From Sclerotinia nivalis (taxonomy: Eukaryota > Ascomycota > Leotiomycetes > Helotiales > Sclerotiniaceae), in the NCBI GenBank assembly GCA_029531795.1, contig JAPEIS010000014.1, positions 620,001 through 684,000 of the forward strand: 64,000 nucleotides of DNA. The letters are read 5' to 3'. This document shows positions 11,461-22,551 of this stretch, piece by piece; positions within the stretch are counted from its first letter, which is position 1; every line of letters starts with the position of its first letter. Made by a program: the position numbers and the translations under genes. The notes under the pieces were generated by a model. The model worked only from the letters and a program-made list of their open reading frames with translations. It was not told the DNA's origin and made no database searches.

Positions 11461-12428
11461 TCTTAATCGTAAGTAAGGATCAGCTTTCCTTGGATTTCTT
11501 TAGATAATAATGGTAGATATATTTTGTTCTTCTTACTTCAATATCACTTACGTCTTTACATCCTTATGTTTAATACTTCACAACTCATATTTCCTATAAA
11601 AAAATAGATAATAGTGATACACATCATCTATCTATATATATATATATAAACACAATCTAAATTTGAGATGTTCATCTTGTATTATACTTCTCTTCACCCT
11701 CTAACTATCTCATTATACTACTCAAGCTCAAGTTCAAGCTAAAGCTCATTTACAATTCGTGTAATGCTCGCTATGTAGTTAACACCGCTGTCTGTTCTGT
11801 ATCTATCTAATGGTATCATAACGTAGTGTATCCTCCCTCCCTAATGCATTGTGCATGTACACTGAAAAACAAAAAAAGAACGCGAGAACAAAAATAACAG
11901 CAAGGTATTGTGTCTCTAAAGTGAGGTCGTCCTCATCTCGTGGTATGTGTAGTTTGCGCTTCCTCTTAGTAGACTGAAAAAAACGCAAGAAAGGAAAAAG
12001 AAAAGATACAAGAAAGGTAAAATTAACATGTTAATGTGAAGGCGAAATCCATTGTGGTTTTTCCTCCGCGTCCATGGTACAAAGTATATGCAAAGTCAAT
12101 GGTATATCTCCTCGCCATCGTACACCCAGTAAAGGCCATGCTAACGTGGTAGAAGATATAGTGCATGATCTGATCCTATCCTTGATACAATTCAATAAAT
12201 GAAGTGAAGTGAAGCCCACAGCTCAAACTTTGGCAAAGTATTCTCGCATCATACACTGTGAAGCAGAAGCAAGTGGCGTGAAGCTTTCGAAATAAACACC
12301 ATGCTCATGCACAGTGACGGTGAGTCACGCATCGAGTAAAGCCTTAACTTCTCCAGAAGAACATACTCCTGAGTACTCCAAATCCATCACACCTGATTGT
12401 TGTACATTAAAAGTCTCAAGTAAACCTC

Positions 12429-14540
12429 CTATACAAGTTCTTCCTCGAAAGCGGCAGTGAGATCAGCTTCTAATTCCGCCTCAAAGTCAGCATCAAAGGC
12501 AGCTTCAAAATCGGTTTCCATAGAATCTTCGAAGCTGGTCTCCGGTTCAACTGCTGGGGTATCATCAGGGCTTTCTTCTGATTGATCTGTCTCGACTTCC
12601 TCATCATTATCATCATCTAAAACAATGGTCTCTATTTGCTTTGGTGCTTGCATCCATGCCTTAGATGGTGTACCAAGCGCTGCTCTTAAGGTATCTCGTG
12701 TTTCCTTAGTATTGTTTAAGGGTGCGTGATTGCGAGTCTTCTTCTTGGTAGGTGGTGGCAATGAAGCCCATCTGGAACTCGAATCTTGTTCAAGATCTTG
12801 TCCAGCAACAGTAAGAGAAGGTAATGACTGGCGACGGTTGGGATCAACGAAGAACAGAGGAGTAACTGCTGGCTTATCGGTCATATCTCTCGTACGCTTC
12901 AATGACTGCGTATTGTCTGGCATGGCGGGACCATCTTTTTCAAAGTTCCATGATGAAATAGCTGCATCATCGTCAAGGTATTTGCGACTTAGCTCATGTG
13001 TCTTTGATTTACATTTGGAGCATCTTTCGCGTCTTTTCCAAACTTTTGCCAGTAGATAGAATTCCTTCTGGATGTGATTGCAGAGTTGACCATCCTTATT
13101 ATAATTTAGACATACCCAAGAACGATCATGTTGAGGATCTGCTCTGAGCTGTGTAAGAAGACCCATTGCTCTGGTCTGCAAAGCTTCTTGAGCTGTTGCG
13201 TTATCTTGAAATTCGGTGATCATTTTTTTCAAAACATTTTCTCTAAGCGCAGCTTGGCGTCTTTCGCTGAGCATCTTTCGCTTCAATTCTTCCACTTCGA
13301 TACTTCGTGCTATCACATATGTTAGTAATTGCTCGAAAATGGGTTTGGTTTTCATGAACTTACCAGGAAAGACAATGTTGAAAGCTTGTCTGAGCTCTGC
13401 ATCCATTTTAATCTTGTTCTCAAACTTTTCCATGACTTCTCTAAGCTGAGGTTTAATCGAGCTCCTATCTAAAACTGGTGGTGAGGACTGTTGAAGATTT
13501 GTATTGGAGGCTGGTGGAGCTGGGAGACAAAGGCTCGTAGCGTGTTCTGTAGGTTGTTGGGTAGCTTGAACTGAGCCTTGTGGGACAGATGTAGTAGGTT
13601 GTTGGTTGAGCGATCGTCGAAATGGCGTGAAACAAAGATTTTGTTCAGGAAGAAATGCAGTAAATGGTGGTCGCTGATTACGTGGCTGTTGAGGTGAAAG
13701 TTGGTGACCATAGACGTTCGAATCAACTTGCATTTGCGGACTTTGCGAGATGGTGGGCCCTAGAGGAACGCCAGTAACTCCACAAGGTTGTTGCTGAACC
13801 ATTTGGTGAGATTCTGGAATAAAAAGAAGGTGAGTTGCTGAGGGAGTTTGAAAGATTTCTGGTGTAGTGATTGCGTTTGTAGATGATTGCGAAAGGTGGA
13901 TGTTAAGTGAAGAAACCGGATTGATGACTGGTATGGTTCGAAGATCTGTATCCTGACCATTGGATGGTGTGATTGGGAGGTCATTTTTAGAAGAATTGTT
14001 CAATCCAGATGGTGATACCTGAGAAAGAAGTGATTCTTGTCCAGTCGGTCGCTGAGTCCTCTGGCTCGTGACCTTAGGGGTAGTGTTTGACGATGAGTTT
14101 GGCTCTGCTGTCTTTTGATTTGGTATGGCCTGTTGAGAGAAAACGGACAAGGATTCAGTGATTGGACTGACAACTTCTTGAGTATTTGTTGCAGATGAAG
14201 AACTTTTCGTTGAGTCCGAATTAAACTTTCGTCTCTTGGCCACTTGTGGTTCGACATAATCCGCAGGGCATTTTGGATCGCTCGCGAACAGATCTTCCAT
14301 ATCTCCAGTGTGTTGGTAGTTCTCTGCATCGTTCACTAAGTTGTTCCGATGGTTATCCTCTTCCATAGAGAAAGAACCCCACCATGTATCATCATCTTGG
14401 AAGCCAGAAGAATTCTGGTTATCGCACTGCTCAAAGGAAGGAGGTGTAAGTCCAATGAGCAAAGAATTTTCAGGAGCATAATTACCTCCAATTCTATCAA
14501 ATTCATTCCGAACCACACCCATTTCAGGTACGTTCTCCAT
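12429..14540 (-). CDS. Uncharacterised protein with Gln/Ser-rich N-terminus, coiled coil, Cys cluster and acidic tail
   Basis: Likely two exons, 14540..13364 and 13309..12429. The 54-bp intron (13310..13363) has a GTAAGT donor, a CTAAC branch point and a GATAG acceptor. It is a multiple of three with no stop, so the frame also reads straight through. Spliced length is 685 aa and unspliced 703 aa. Residues 1-370 are Ser/Gln/Pro-rich and probably disordered, with a basic KRRKF patch near residue 105. The central part (about 375-470) is helical and charged. A Cys cluster near residues 470-515 (SWVCLNYN...LCNH, then RCSKCKSKTH) could bind metal. The C-terminus is very acidic with Ala-Asp/Glu repeats. 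This arrangement would suit a nuclear regulatory protein, but I recognise no family. Confidence 0.7.
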   Translation of the reverse strand: MENVPEMGVVRNEFDRIGGNYAPENSLLIGLTPPSFEQCDNQNSSGFQDDDTWWGSFSMEEDNHRNNLVNDAENYQHTGDMEDLFASDPKCPADYVEPQVAKRRKFNSDSTKSSSSATNTQEVVSPITESLSVFSQQAIPNQKTAEPNSSSNTTPKVTSQRTQRPTGQESLLSQVSPSGLNNSSKNDLPITPSNGQDTDLRTIPVINPVSSLNIHLSQSSTNAITTPEIFQTPSATHLLFIPESHQMVQQQPCGVTGVPLGPTISQSPQMQVDSNVYGHQLSPQQPRNQRPPFTAFLPEQNLCFTPFRRSLNQQPTTSVPQGSVQATQQPTEHATSLCLPAPPASNTNLQQSSPPVLDRSSIKPQLREVMEKFENKIKMDAELRQAFNIVFPGKFMKTKPIFEQLLTYVIARSIEVEELKRKMLSERRQAALRENVLKKMITEFQDNATAQEALQTRAMGLLTQLRADPQHDRSWVCLNYNKDGQLCNHIQKEFYLLAKVWKRRERCSKCKSKTHELSRKYLDDDAAISSWNFEKDGPAMPDNTQSLKRTRDMTDKPAVTPLFFVDPNRRQSLPSLTVAGQDLEQDSSSRWASLPPPTKKKTRNHAPLNNTKETRDTLRAALGTPSKAWMQAPKQIETIVLDDDNDEEVETDQSEESPDDTPAVEPETSFEDSMETDFEAAFDADFEAELEADLTAAFEEELV

Positions 14541-15364
14541 CTTGAGATATCTTGAGGTCTCTGCTATGTGATGGTGCTAACAACTGCCTTGAGTCGCAAG
14601 AATATATTCTACGAAAGTACGTTGGTTTGAATAGATATGCTTCCGACACTATACTTCTGAACAAATTGACCGCAAGCAATCTAAAAGAACAGATGTTGTA
14701 GACCAGACTTTGTCAACAACAGCTCGTGACAGTAGCCTCGTGGTAAATTTAAGAACCCAGTTGGGTAGTTTGTACAAATGCAGGTTTGGCTTGGTAGCCT
14801 AGAGATATTTCAAACTCACAACTTCAATGTTTACTCGGTTGTTCTTCTTCTTCAGCGTAAAAAGGGCTTTTGATGAAGTCAACTTTGTAATGTTTGAAGT
14901 TGTACAATCTAAAAAACTTTCAGAAAATGATTTGTGGGAAGTATCATATATGAAAGTGAATATCATGACCGTAGTTTCAACCTCGAATTCAAATTTTTTT
15001 GGCTATGTTATCACGTGATTGATTTTATTTGTGATTGGCTCGGGCTTTTCCTATGCAAGGCTTATTGATAAGAAGGTTAAATGAAAGGCTGATGGTAATT
15101 TCTCGGAACAAAAAAGATATTAGTTTGATCTAACCATCTAAATAGAGAAGGCGGTCAATTTAAATCAAGCTTTAGTAGAAGAGCTCCTAACGTCACTGGC
15201 TGTATTGTAGGTCTACCGGTAATACTTTGGAATTTCTTATATATTTCTTCGCAACAACTCTGTCAAGAAGGTGCTATTGCCAATTCAAACTCACTGTGGT
15301 TACTTCTTTCCCATTGTATTTCCCGTCATTGTTGATCGGTTTAATTGATATATTAGGTGAAGAT
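14541..15364. other. Intergenic between divergent genes
   Basis: About 820 bp shared by the 685/703-aa orphan (minus) and lst8 (plus). It should contain both promoters. I see no clear motif and only short unsupported frames. Confidence 0.4.
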
Positions 15365-16737
15365 ATGTCTGTAATTCTGTGTACTGGTAAGCAATACTCA
15401 ATACTCACTCTTTCCTTCATCAGACTGTTATTACAATCTTCAGATGAATTGGTGTTTAACCAGCAACTGGGGTGAACTTGTTTCTTTTGCCTCTACACTC
15501 TCATTTTTCTTCTTTGCTCCATCTTTCCCTCCGACCAAAGTTATCATCCATCTCAAAATGGCGTATCTACCCGCTTTTGAAAATGGCCAGACTGACACTC
15601 TTTGCATTCTTGTTACAGCTGGCTATGACCATACTATCAGGTACGAATTACTCCAAGCCTTGCACACGATTCACAATAATACAATTTACTGAAATTCTAC
15701 AATCCTTAGATTTTGGGAAGCCCTCTCTGGCATCTGTTCTCGAACAATTCAACACCCTGATTCTCAAGTCAATCGATTATGCATCTCCCCCGATAAACGT
15801 TTCCTAGCTGCAGCTGGCCACCATACAGTTAAACTCTACGATATTAAGTCAACAAATCCCAACCCGCTTCTCACATTCGAAGGACATACAGGAAATATCA
15901 CAGGTGTCGCTTTTCATTGCGAAGGAAAATGGATGGTGACAAGTTCTGAAGATGGGACCGTAAAAATTTGGGAGACTCGAAGTGGCACTGTTCAAAGAAG
16001 TTATAGTCACGGCTGTCCAGTCAACGATGTAGTGATTCATCCAAATCAAGGTGAAATCATTAGCTGTGATCGCGGAGGCAGTGTTCGCATTTGGGATCTT
16101 GCAGAAAACAATTGCTCTCACCAACTTATTCCAGAGGAGGACGTACCGGTTTCTAGCGTCACTGTCGCAACTGATGGATCAACCTTGTGTGCTGGTACTA
16201 ACTCTGTAAGTGGACGCGCCAGCACTTATTAGAATTATTCTAACATCTGTGCAGGGCAGCGTTTATGTTTGGCAGCTTCTTCAGTTCCGTGAGAAGACAC
16301 AACTCATGCCAATTACTCACTTCAAGGCTCATAACCAATACATCACCCGTGTTCTACTATCACCAGACGTCAAGAAGCTCGCAACATGCAGTGCCGATCA
16401 TACCGCAAAAATCTGGGAGGTAGACTTTACCGGTCTAGCTCCGAACCCAAACCAGCCACAAACGGAAGCAAGAGCATTCAATCTTGAGTCAACTTTGACC
16501 GGTCATCAACGATGGGTTTGGGATTGCGCTTTTAGTGCTGATTCTGCTTACCTTGTTACTGCATGCTCAGATCACTATGCTCGACTTTGGGAGTTACATA
16601 GTCAATCGGTTATCAGACAATACAACGGTCACCATCGCGGTACATTGAACCAAACATTCCCATCTGTTGCTCCATCTGATCAGTTATATTTAGGACTCGT
16701 TTGCGTTGCTTTGAATGATTATTCTGAAGCTCGTTAA
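15365..16737 (+). CDS. lst8: Lst8, WD40 subunit of TOR kinase complexes
   Basis: Five exons: 15365..15386, 15619..15640, 15710..16205, 16255..16639 and 16694..16737 (322 aa). The first two coding exons are only 22 nt each and together encode MSVILCTAGYDHTIRF. WD-repeat blocks are easy to see: AGYDHTIRFWEALSG, GNITGVAFHCEGKW...SSEDGTVKIWE, VNDVVIHPNQ...GGSVRIWD, TNSGSVYVWQ, ATCSADHTAKIWE and ACSDHYARLWE. The protein ends RGLVCVALNDYSEAR. This order and length match Lst8/GbetaL/Wat1, which stabilises the TOR kinase domain in TORC1 and TORC2 at internal membranes. The last intron (16640..16693) is 54 bp, in frame and stop-free; if retained it inserts 18 residues before the conserved C-terminus. 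Identification is very strong. Confidence 0.95.
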
Positions 16738-17946
16738 TTCGCATCTACTTGCTTGCATGGATTTAGGCGTTCCATTTTCAACCGGTTCCGGGAGTTCTAG
16801 GATTTATAATCATTGCATTTTCGTGGGGTTATTGGGTCGTTAGTACTAACATTTAGTACATCTATTGCTGGCAATTTCTATGCATGACTTTGGCGTATGT
16901 ATGTAGGGGCTTGAGTTCACATGGCGTTGATTCATACCCTTGGATGGCTTACTGAAGATGATGATAAGTCAAATTTGAATGAAAAATCATTACATCTTAT
17001 GAATATTTGCAAATTTAAGAAGGAAACAGTGATGTGAGATTAGTCTTACTATAAACATACAGACTGAAGTGGTATGACGAAAAGCCTAGAATATCATCCA
17101 TCCCATCCATTCCTACCAACTCTTTTGCCTCGTCACGAGCAACAAAATTTTGTTGCACGTCTGAATCATGCTTCACGTTTCATATACTCCTCTCCTTCCA
17201 AAAGAGTTCCTATTAGGTGAGACGGTATGTGATGGGGTGGGATGAGATAGAAAGATACAAGATATAAATGATTATGATAAATCAAGATGGTAAATCAAAT
17301 CAAAATCAAAATCAAAATCAACCAGTCTTAGATAGATTACGAGTTACGAATTATTTTGGGTTCAAACTATAGATAAATAGGTAAATAGGTAAATAGATAG
17401 GTAGGTAGGTAGATAGATATTGTAGGGATATTATTATTAAAACTTTATTTTTATTTCAATTTTTATATCGTGTAGTATAGTATATTTATTATGTTGGCAA
17501 GAATTTTTTTAGTACCCTGTTAGTTGATAGTGTTAAGATAGTTTTAAATTCTATTGAAAAGTCATTGAAAATTTATTGAAAATCCATTGCTAATTTAGCT
17601 AGTTTAAGTTAAAGAAGTTGTTGCGTATATATATATACGAAAATTCATGAGTATCATTATGAAACAAACTCCAAGATACCTTTGGAAAAAAGTAAAAAGT
17701 AAAAAGTAAAACGTTAAAAAACAAAAAAGCATATAGATCATTGGGTATTTCCTATCCTATCCTCCTATCCATCCCATTCATGCATCATATTCATCCATCC
17801 ATTAAACTCCCATAATTGTGAACGCCGAGTACATTCCATACATACATCCATGCACGCATGCATGCATTCCCTACGCTCAAGATCCGCAATTTGATACTTT
17901 TAATTCCCTCCTACCGCTACCACTACTCATTCCAAGTCCTCAACCC
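16738..17946. other. Intergenic, AT-rich, short simple repeats
   Basis: Region between two converging genes. It holds (AAATC)n near 17284-17317, a mixed GGTAAATA/GATAGGTA repeat near 17375-17420 and CATCCATGCATG-type repeats near 17835-17865. No gene is supported. Confidence 0.5.
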
Positions 17947-18902
17947 CTAGAACCTAGTAAACCTAGTAACATTACTCGCAACACTATAGACACTACTCCT
18001 AGGAGCCGGAGGCGGTCTCAAATGCGCAGGATGCATAGCCGTAGGCGGTCTTTCCACGCCGGGAACAATAGGTGAAGATCTATCATTTACTTGAGGAGTC
18101 TGATGATCATAACTATGTCCCTCTTCTAAATCAGGATAAAAAGGTTTAGGGTCGGAAATAACGGGCTTAGAAATGAGGGAACCGCGGAGAGGAAGACGGA
18201 ATGGGAAACGTGATTTACGGCGTTCGGCGGGATTGCTGTAGTAGGAGGGAAGATCTTGGTTGAGGGAGGCGGTGAGTGAAAGACGTTTTTCGTAAGGGTT
18301 TGGGGGAGTGATGGCGCCGTGGGTGCGGATTTGACGGGCGGTTTTGTCTTTGGTTGTGAAGACTAGGGACTAGAGTTATCATTAGTAAGTTGAATAAAAG
18401 AGAGTAGGGGAAGGAAAGAAAACTTACAGCAATGCAGTTAATGGCCCCCAAAATAGCCGAAAGACATCCAGAAGAAATAACGACACGCCACATAGGTAAA
18501 CCTAAGTTTTGAACAGAAGTAGCGTTCTTATTCAAGTTTCCGAGGATGTTGAAACCCAGGGTTAACATGGAAAGACCGAGGAAAAGGAAGCCGTTGTGGG
18601 GACAGAGAAGAGGCCAGTAGGTTTCAAAGTATTTTTTGAAGAGTGACAGTTCGGAGACAATGAGGAAGATACCGATGCTGCTGGTTATGAAGTGAGAGAC
18701 GCCGTCGAAGAAGAAGAACTAGATGGTAAATTAGTAAGGTTTTGATGGGTGAAGGGGGAAAGGGACTTACATTAGAGGTCTTGACGGTCATGACGAGCAT
18801 AATCCAGCTGGCTGCAACGACGTCGAGAAGTGCTATTATATTCATGACGCGAATGGCGTTAAGGATAAGGAAGCCTCGACCTGCTTGCTTGATATTTAAC
18901 AT
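17947..18902 (-). CDS. Four-TM membrane protein, DUF7598-like
   Basis: Three exons, 18902..18771, 18718..18428 and 18369..17947, give 281 aa. Hydrophobic segments lie at about residues 10-40 (ILNAIRVMNIIALLDVVAASW), 46-68 (FFFFDGVSHFITSSIGIFLI), 88-112 (PHNGFLFLGLSMLTLGFNIL) and 125-150 (MWRVVISSGCLSAILGAINC). Exon 3 is a hydrophilic, Pro/Arg-rich cytosolic-type tail. The block FFFDGVSHFITSSI and the LGNLNK...LG loop resemble the fungal DUF7598 family, which has no known function. Exon junctions are phase-compatible and all three introns' sites are canonical. Localisation to a cellular membrane is inferred; no role can be stated. Confidence 0.8.
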
Positions 18903-20386
18903 GGTGATTGTCTTATGTTAAAGAACGAATGTATGTATAAGTTTCGAGTCTAAAAGGGTGTTAGCCAAGTGTCTTGAGTAGCATCCAAGATGACCGCAAG
19001 AAAGAACTTACAATTGGGGCAAGGAAGTGTGATATTAAACTGCCTGCAGTTGATAAAAGAGTTTCGAAATACTTTCAAAGTATGTAAGTAGTAAGTTTGT
19101 AACTTAGTAAGTAAGATTGTGTAGTTGTAGTTGTTTGTAGAACTTTAAGAAAGATTGTGAAGAAGGTATAATATTTTGAAGGAAAAAAGTAAGAAACAGA
19201 TTCAGTATCTCAAACAGGAGGAAAGGAAATATATTAAATAAAACAATTGTTCGTTATTGAGGTCAAGACCTCATTGTTTGAATAACCCAACAATAGAAGG
19301 AAGATATTTTTGAAAAGTCCTATTGTCTTCATCGACAACAGATAAAGAGAAGAAAAGTGAATGTATATGAGAAGTACTCCCAAAATCCTTTGACGCAACT
19401 TGACGCCTACAAAACCTTACTATTGTGGGGTGAATGGAATCTTTATTATCCCATTATTTTCAAAAAGTTTAAAGGAAATCCAATAACACATAGATTACCT
19501 ATTGATTCTTTGACCACAATGTACAAGCTATAGAAGTCATTCAGAGAAGATCCAGAAAGGCCAGAAATGAATGGATGAAATATGCGAGTCCCACCATTAA
19601 AACTCGGTTTGCTTCAAGGAGAACTCCTCCAAGGCGCGAAAGAGACGAAAAGACGCGCTTGACATCGATCATCGTAGGACGAAATTACTTTATATCCAAT
19701 AGAATAGAAAAGTGATGCATGAATTGAAAGCCAAGTCAAATTGAGGTTTGGGATAGGGCTGTTTCGAGATATAAATGTAAAGTTCAAATTATTGGATGAA
19801 AATGCTTTGGGTAACGATGTTTCATGATTTTGATTGTACGGAGTGACAGAAGAAGAACACAAAGAAACTGATGGCCAATTGTTAAAGTTCTTTGAGAAGT
19901 ACTGTACTACATTCTTTTTATAACTTCATTCGAAAATAGAAATAGACTTTGTTGTATTCCTGTGAACTCCATCGGTAGCTAGCTATCTACTTCTTACTCA
20001 TAACCAAACCTTCATCAAAATAAATCCATCCAAAACTTCCAAACACCCATCTCCCAATCATTTCCCAATCATTTCCCATAATCTGTAATCCTCATCCTAT
20101 CATTCAAATCCACCAATTAAATCTCTCCCACCCCTTAAGCGAAAACATCCAGACCCTCCGTATCTATCAATCCAGAACTTTCTTGCATACATTTCTCATA
20201 ATCACAGGTACCCGTACATTTCTCTCAGCCTCACCCATCCATCCATTTTATTTTTCCCAATCTGACAACCTCATTCTCCTTCAAAAAGGCCACGCAGGCG
20301 CACAAAACACACCATCCTATACATCGCGGACACCCTATTCTTACACAAAACTAAAACGTGCACATTAAACCTACCTTCCATTCAAA
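18903..20386. other. Intergenic between divergent genes
   Basis: About 1.5 kb upstream of both the DUF7598-like gene and the SERF-like gene. It is AT-rich up to about 19950, then C-rich with CCATC-type repeats. A minus-strand frame at 19614-19862 has no recognisable content. Confidence 0.4.
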
Positions 20387-20820
20387 ATGGCCCGAGGAAA
20401 TCAAAGAGAAAAGTCCCGTGAGGCTAATGCTAAGAAACAGGCTCAACTTGCTGTATGTTCTCTCTCATATACCTAAGTCCTCTTATCTACCCTCAAATGT
20501 CCCTCAAAAACTCATCTCTTGATAACCACACAAATCTCCTCCGCCATATCTATCCAGGAACACTCACTAACCTCACCTTCACAGAAAGCCGGAAGCGGCA
20601 TGTCGAAATCGCAAATGCAAGCCGAGAAAGATAAGACTCGAGTTTTATTAATGGAGAAGCAGAAGAAAGGTAGCCAGCTCCTCCTGCTTTCCTCGTCTCA
20701 ATATCCATATCTATTCATATCAATATCTGAATATACATACAAACGTAACTAACACCCGTCTCCCCAGCCGACGAAAGAAAAGCAGCCGAAGCCCTCGCCG
20801 CCGCACAAGGGAAGAAATAG
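20387..20820 (+). CDS. SERF / 4F5 family small basic protein
   Basis: Three exons, 20387..20452, 20585..20669 and 20768..20820, encode 67 aa. The N-terminus MARGNQREKSREANAKKQAQ is the hallmark of the 4F5/SERF family (small EDRK-rich factor). The middle is GMSKSQMQAEKDKTRVLLMEKQKK and the end is Ala/Lys-rich. Members are highly charged and unstructured, and animal homologues modify amyloid aggregation; the fungal role is not settled. Both junctions close in frame (KKQAQLA / KAGSGM; KQKK / ADERK). The gene is too small and split to appear as one open frame. Confidence 0.9.
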
Positions 20821-21679
20821 ATATTCGACATTCAATAACGATATCTTCCTCTTAATCTTCTTCTTCACCACCTCCTATCAACAACCCTCCAGATGGGGAA
20901 CTCAAAAAACGAGAATCAAAGACACAACCCGGAGAAAGCAAGGAGTTTAATTACAGGAAAAGGCAGGAAGAATTTCCAGGAATTTCAATGGCATTGCGAG
21001 TCATTTCGATACATTTCATTAATACTTTTACATTTGGAACCCCCAAGGTGTTGAGCGTGGAGCATTCGGTCTTTCTATTCTAGAACGCGTGTGGTTTATC
21101 GTGCATGCATGCATGTGCTGGGTCATTCGTTAATGCGTTGTGTGGGTGATATGGGTAGGCTTCCAATGAATTCTCTCGAAAATGCTGTGATGATGTTTTT
21201 TTGAGTGCGAAGATAGATCATGTGTGGGAATTTGGATGCTACGAATTGGTCTAACTCTAGAAGGCACACTCGAATTTTCGATCCAGACAAGATTGGCTGC
21301 TCCCAAAGTTATGGCAGACTTAATTGACAGGTTCAAACGTTATGTTATGGCCACTTATACATGAGGACCGCATAACTTCCTTTCTTGTAGGGCCTTCATT
21401 TCTCATTCGCTCGGACTGACGTTCAACGCTGAGTTGAACCGTGTGAATTTTGTGAATTTGGAGGTTGATACTCTATGAATACTTTTGTCTATGTATAACT
21501 CTTTTCTATATCCACCGAACCCGATGTGTAGACCCACAGCAATCTATGTATGAACTTCATGACTTTCAGGCGCTCCAAGGGATTTCTCAACAGCGATACT
21601 CTCTGCCCATGCTCGAACTATCCCACATCACCAGCCCTCCCTCTACCCTGTATCCTCTACCAGCAAAATTCCATGCCCT
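20821..21679. other. Intergenic between converging genes
   Basis: 3' flanks of the SERF-like and guanylate kinase genes. A GCATGCATGCATG palindromic run lies near 21102-21114. No gene is supported. Confidence 0.4.
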
Positions 21680-22551
21680 CTAAACCCCAGTTCCAAAAAT
21701 GTACTCCTCCAACTCCTTATACGCAACCTCCAAATCATCATTTACAATAATCTTATCATGGACACCCTCCGTCTTCGAATACTCCAATTCAAGCTTTGCC
21801 TGTGCCAAACGTTTCTGAATTGATTCTTCTTTCTCCGTACCTCTTCCCCTGAGTCTCTTCTCCAAAACTTGGTATGCAGACATATCTGCAGTGGAAGGAG
21901 GAGAAATAAATATATATCTAGCCGGAAATGGAGGGTTGAGGGAATGAATTTGTTTAACTCCCTATTTTCAATTAGTATCATCCTACCCATCACATCCTGA
22001 ACTTCAAGCAAGCAAGCGAACAGTAAAACACCGCACTCCCCAAAAAGGTTAACACTAACCTCCATCTCAATATCCAACACGACAATCTTCCCCTCCTTCC
22101 TCTTCTCCTCAATCATCTTCCTACTCGTCCCATACCTATTCCCACCAAACTTAGCATGCTCGACAAAATCCCCCTTCGCAATCATCGCCTCGAATTCCTC
22201 CATCGGCACAAAATAATAATCCACATCTCTCGTCTCTCCTGGACGCGGCGCCCGCGTAGTGTGCGAGATAGATGTTGTGAAGAGACTGGGATGGTTGGCT
22301 AGAAGTCGCGAATAGAGTGTTCCTTTGCCAACGCCAGAGGGACCGCTGATTATGATGGGGTTTGTGGTTGGGGGGGTTGCTGGAGATTGTTAGTTTGGGT
22401 TCTCTTCTTCTTCTTCTTCTTCTTCCTCTTCCTCTTCCCATTCTCCTCTTCCCATTCTCCTCTTCCCATTCTCCTCTTCCCATTCTCCTCTTCCTCTTCT
22501 CCAATTCTCAATTTTCATTTTCAAATTCAAGGAGAGGGACATACGAGACAT
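21680..22551 (-). CDS. guk1: Guanylate kinase
   Basis: Three exons: 22551..22545, 22379..22060 and 21961..21680 (202 aa, the usual length). The first coding exon is only 7 nt (ATG TCT C), followed by a perfect GTATGT donor and a 165-bp intron ending CTAACAATCTCCAG. The protein starts MSPTPPTTNPIIISGPSG with the P-loop GPSGVGKGT (residues 15-23). HTTRAPRPGE, VDYYFV, FVEHAKFGGNRYGTS and VLDIEMEGVKQI follow; these are the GMP-binding and lid signatures. It phosphorylates GMP to GDP with ATP, an essential step of guanine nucleotide synthesis (cytosolic). A 14-bp minisatellite lies inside intron 1. Reading from the internal Met residues would delete the P-loop, so the 7-nt exon is well supported. 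Confidence 0.93.
22437..22492. repeat. 14-bp minisatellite inside guanylate kinase intron 1
   Basis: Four copies of CCCATTCTCCTCTT on the plus strand, preceded by a (CTT)n run at about 22402-22430. In the transcript this is a purine-rich GAA/GAG tract between the 7-nt exon and exon 2. Confidence 0.9.

Larger units (their letters stand above)
10515..12428. other. Intergenic region dominated by simple repeats
   Basis: No supported gene. It holds poly-T tracts near 10846 and 10871, TATCC repeats near 11110-11135, the (AAAAG)n and 10-bp arrays described separately, and an AT-rich segment with a TA run near 11634-11648. Confidence 0.6.
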
